Both the position numbers and the translations under genes were made by a program. Shown here piece by piece: positions 52,001-52,241 of a stretch of DNA of 52,241 nt (the first letter of the stretch is position 1; each line of letters begins with the position of its first letter). The DNA comes from JAHJCW01 sp965369995 (GTDB taxonomy: Bacteria > Fidelibacterota > Marinisomatia > Marinisomatales > JAHJCW01): assembly GCA_965369995.1 (NCBI GenBank), contig CBDURO010000010.1:1-52241 (forward strand), written 5' to 3'. Below the pieces are notes generated by a model. The model saw only the letters and a list, made by a program, of their open reading frames with translations, did not search any database and had not been told where the DNA came from.

Positions 52001-52217
52001 TTAGGCTAGTTTCAATTTTAAGAATGATTCCTTGTTCAATTTCTTCAGGAGAAGCCCCAGGGTACTGAGCTGTGACTATTATGCTACCGGGATCAGTTTG
52101 AGGCATGGTGGTAGATTTCAAACTGATAAAACCAAAATATCCCAAAGCCAATATCAAAAATATTATTACATTGCCTGAAACAGGATATTTTATGAAATAT
52201 TCAATGAGTCTTTTCAT
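49083..52217 (-). CDS. RND family efflux permease (AcrB/MexB superfamily)
   Basis: This 1044-residue inner-membrane pump is complete, from MKRLIEYFIKYPVSGNVIIF to the end. It has helix 1, a periplasmic porter loop (AQYPGASPEEIEQGIILKIETSLRG), and helices 2-6 with the proton-relay aspartates in GILVDDGIVIGENIY. A second porter domain and the symmetric helix set (FGGRQERMTELMGSLKIIFPVILVLLF; GIIVNDSIVLINTLNRY) follow. ND replaces DD in the second half, as usual. The membrane-fusion and outer-membrane partner genes are not in the window; they may lie upstream of base 52217. Family members export drugs, metals or lipids, and I do not assign a substrate. Confidence 0.95.
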   Translation of the reverse strand: MKRLIEYFIKYPVSGNVIIFLILALGYFGFISLKSTTMPQTDPGSIIVTAQYPGASPEEIEQGIILKIETSLRGVSGIKKISSTSQENFGRATIEVISGYNTDLVLQDVRNAVDAINSFPTGMEPANVSKWEFRSRAIDFMISGSVDLKILKNKARAIEDDLRQIPGISKLTISGFPEEEIEIAFRESDLRAYNISFDEVANAIRTANIDLTGGTIRGENEELFIRTKQKQFYANDLKDIILRTSNKGAIVRLGDVANVRDKWSEDPNRVFVDGKPAVLISVQYTASEDIIQITDSVKEYINVFNAQNDVVQTTIINDESVGVKTMQRILLNNGMLGFLFVMIFLTIFLNKSLSFWVAISIPLSFMGMFFLASIYGLTLNRMSLFGMILVIGILVDDGIVIGENIYQHYEKGKKPVRAAIDGTLEVIPAVFAAVLTTIIAFTSMLLVEGIFGQLFREMAFVVIATLTISLIEGALILPAHIAHSKNMAKDSKKSRFERYMTKSTMNFRDKYYTPVLRGAINNKLLTLTIVAGLFFITIGAVTGGIIKMGSGGFRNVNYANVSVELPPGTPEKLTLEVLDRIESSAKKVGDKFNKKEGKPVVTSIVKSITSSSTGSINVNLINTKERSFISTDFSNALRKEVGLVPEALRVNYVEQSHFGKPVSVSLLSNNFEELNGALTDLKYELEQLSELKNVIDNNQIGMREIKIVLKDKAFLLGLNLQEVMNQVRSGFFGAEVQRINRGLDEVRIWVRYDKEDRATIGNLEEMRIRTAKGLSIPLNEIAVLTFERNLTSINHLNGRRAITVEADAIDKSVNIADIKSELETVILPKIKSKYPSIQYYFGGRQERMTELMGSLKIIFPVILVLLFAVISLTFRSFLQALLIFGMVPLGFIGLGWGHAIHGVAIDMPSYFGILALLGIIVNDSIVLINTLNRYLRDEEKFMDAVIHAGSSRFRPIVLTSLTTMAGLFPLIIANDPDAQHIVPMAISVAYGVIVATFLTLLVLPVLLVIVNSIKRQIEKFKTGNMPSRESVERAVLELNVNNLI

Positions 52218-52241
52218 ATTATTATATTAAAGATTATTTTA

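Noticed and set aside
1..52241. rRNA, tRNA, prophage or insertion sequence
   Set aside because: I saw no tRNA-like cloverleaf, rRNA core, transposase or integrase in any frame; short hidden tRNAs cannot be fully excluded by eye.

Overview
The window carries about 44 protein-coding genes on both strands, one decayed gene fragment and several repeats. It has no rRNA, tRNA, CRISPR array or transposase that I can see. The DNA is A/T-rich with short intergenic gaps. Several features point to the Fibrobacterota-Chlorobiota-Bacteroidota superphylum, most like a Ca. Marinimicrobia, Ignavibacteria or Calditrichota-type bacterium: a secreted protease ending in a YPNPFNPTT-type C-terminal sorting module (type IX secretion), two large TonB-dependent receptors with carboxypeptidase-regulatory N-domains, many lipoproteins, and a DUF4492-cydA-cydB locus. 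The phylum is inferred from gene style, not from a marker gene.

Bases 1-9557 form a molybdenum-hydroxylase operon. It contains the end of one hydroxylase (2Fe-2S and FAD subunits), the large YgfK-like flavin/iron-sulfur protein, the SsnA amidohydrolase, and a second, complete hydroxylase (FAD, 2Fe-2S and molybdopterin subunits). Related ygfK-ssnA-xdh clusters in E. coli and gut anaerobes are linked to labile-selenium hydroxylases and anaerobic purine breakdown. Palindromic or tandem repeats sit against two of the start codons, and one palindrome lies in frame inside the molybdopterin subunit.

Bases 9565-12847 look like an accessory patch added downstream: a possible nuclease-fold protein, a degenerate LytM-like lipoprotein whose start appears copied from the next gene, a flavin reductase and a DppA-type D-aminopeptidase.

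Bases 12941-20316 hold an alpha-oxoamine synthase with a short-chain reductase (possible sphingoid-base pathway), FxsA, an exported isoaspartyl methyltransferase, a Cu/Zn permease with a fused HMA domain, an M3 oligopeptidase and a DUF456 protein.

Bases 20337-27293 contain an exported protein of unknown function, then a papain-family protease paired with a chagasin-type inhibitor, then a decayed copy of the 3' end of the first gene, then PepD and an M1 aminopeptidase. Together with Dcp and DppA this makes a peptide-degrading neighbourhood.

Bases 27346-41054 are mostly housekeeping and transport: a PadR-HAAS regulatory pair with a visible autoregulatory promoter, a lipoprotein, a TonB receptor, a J-domain protein, an IMPDH/GMP-reductase-like enzyme, a lipoate ligase, an MFS transporter, a nitroreductase, a QueG/dehalogenase-like ferredoxin protein, an EamA transporter, and a Na/Pi symporter with PhoU.

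Bases 41108-52217 run leftward: an Oar-like TonB receptor, a cytochrome bd operon with DUF4492 at its head and an unannotated 35-residue membrane peptide at its tail, an MFS protein and an RND efflux pump. Strong hairpin terminators separate most convergent pairs.
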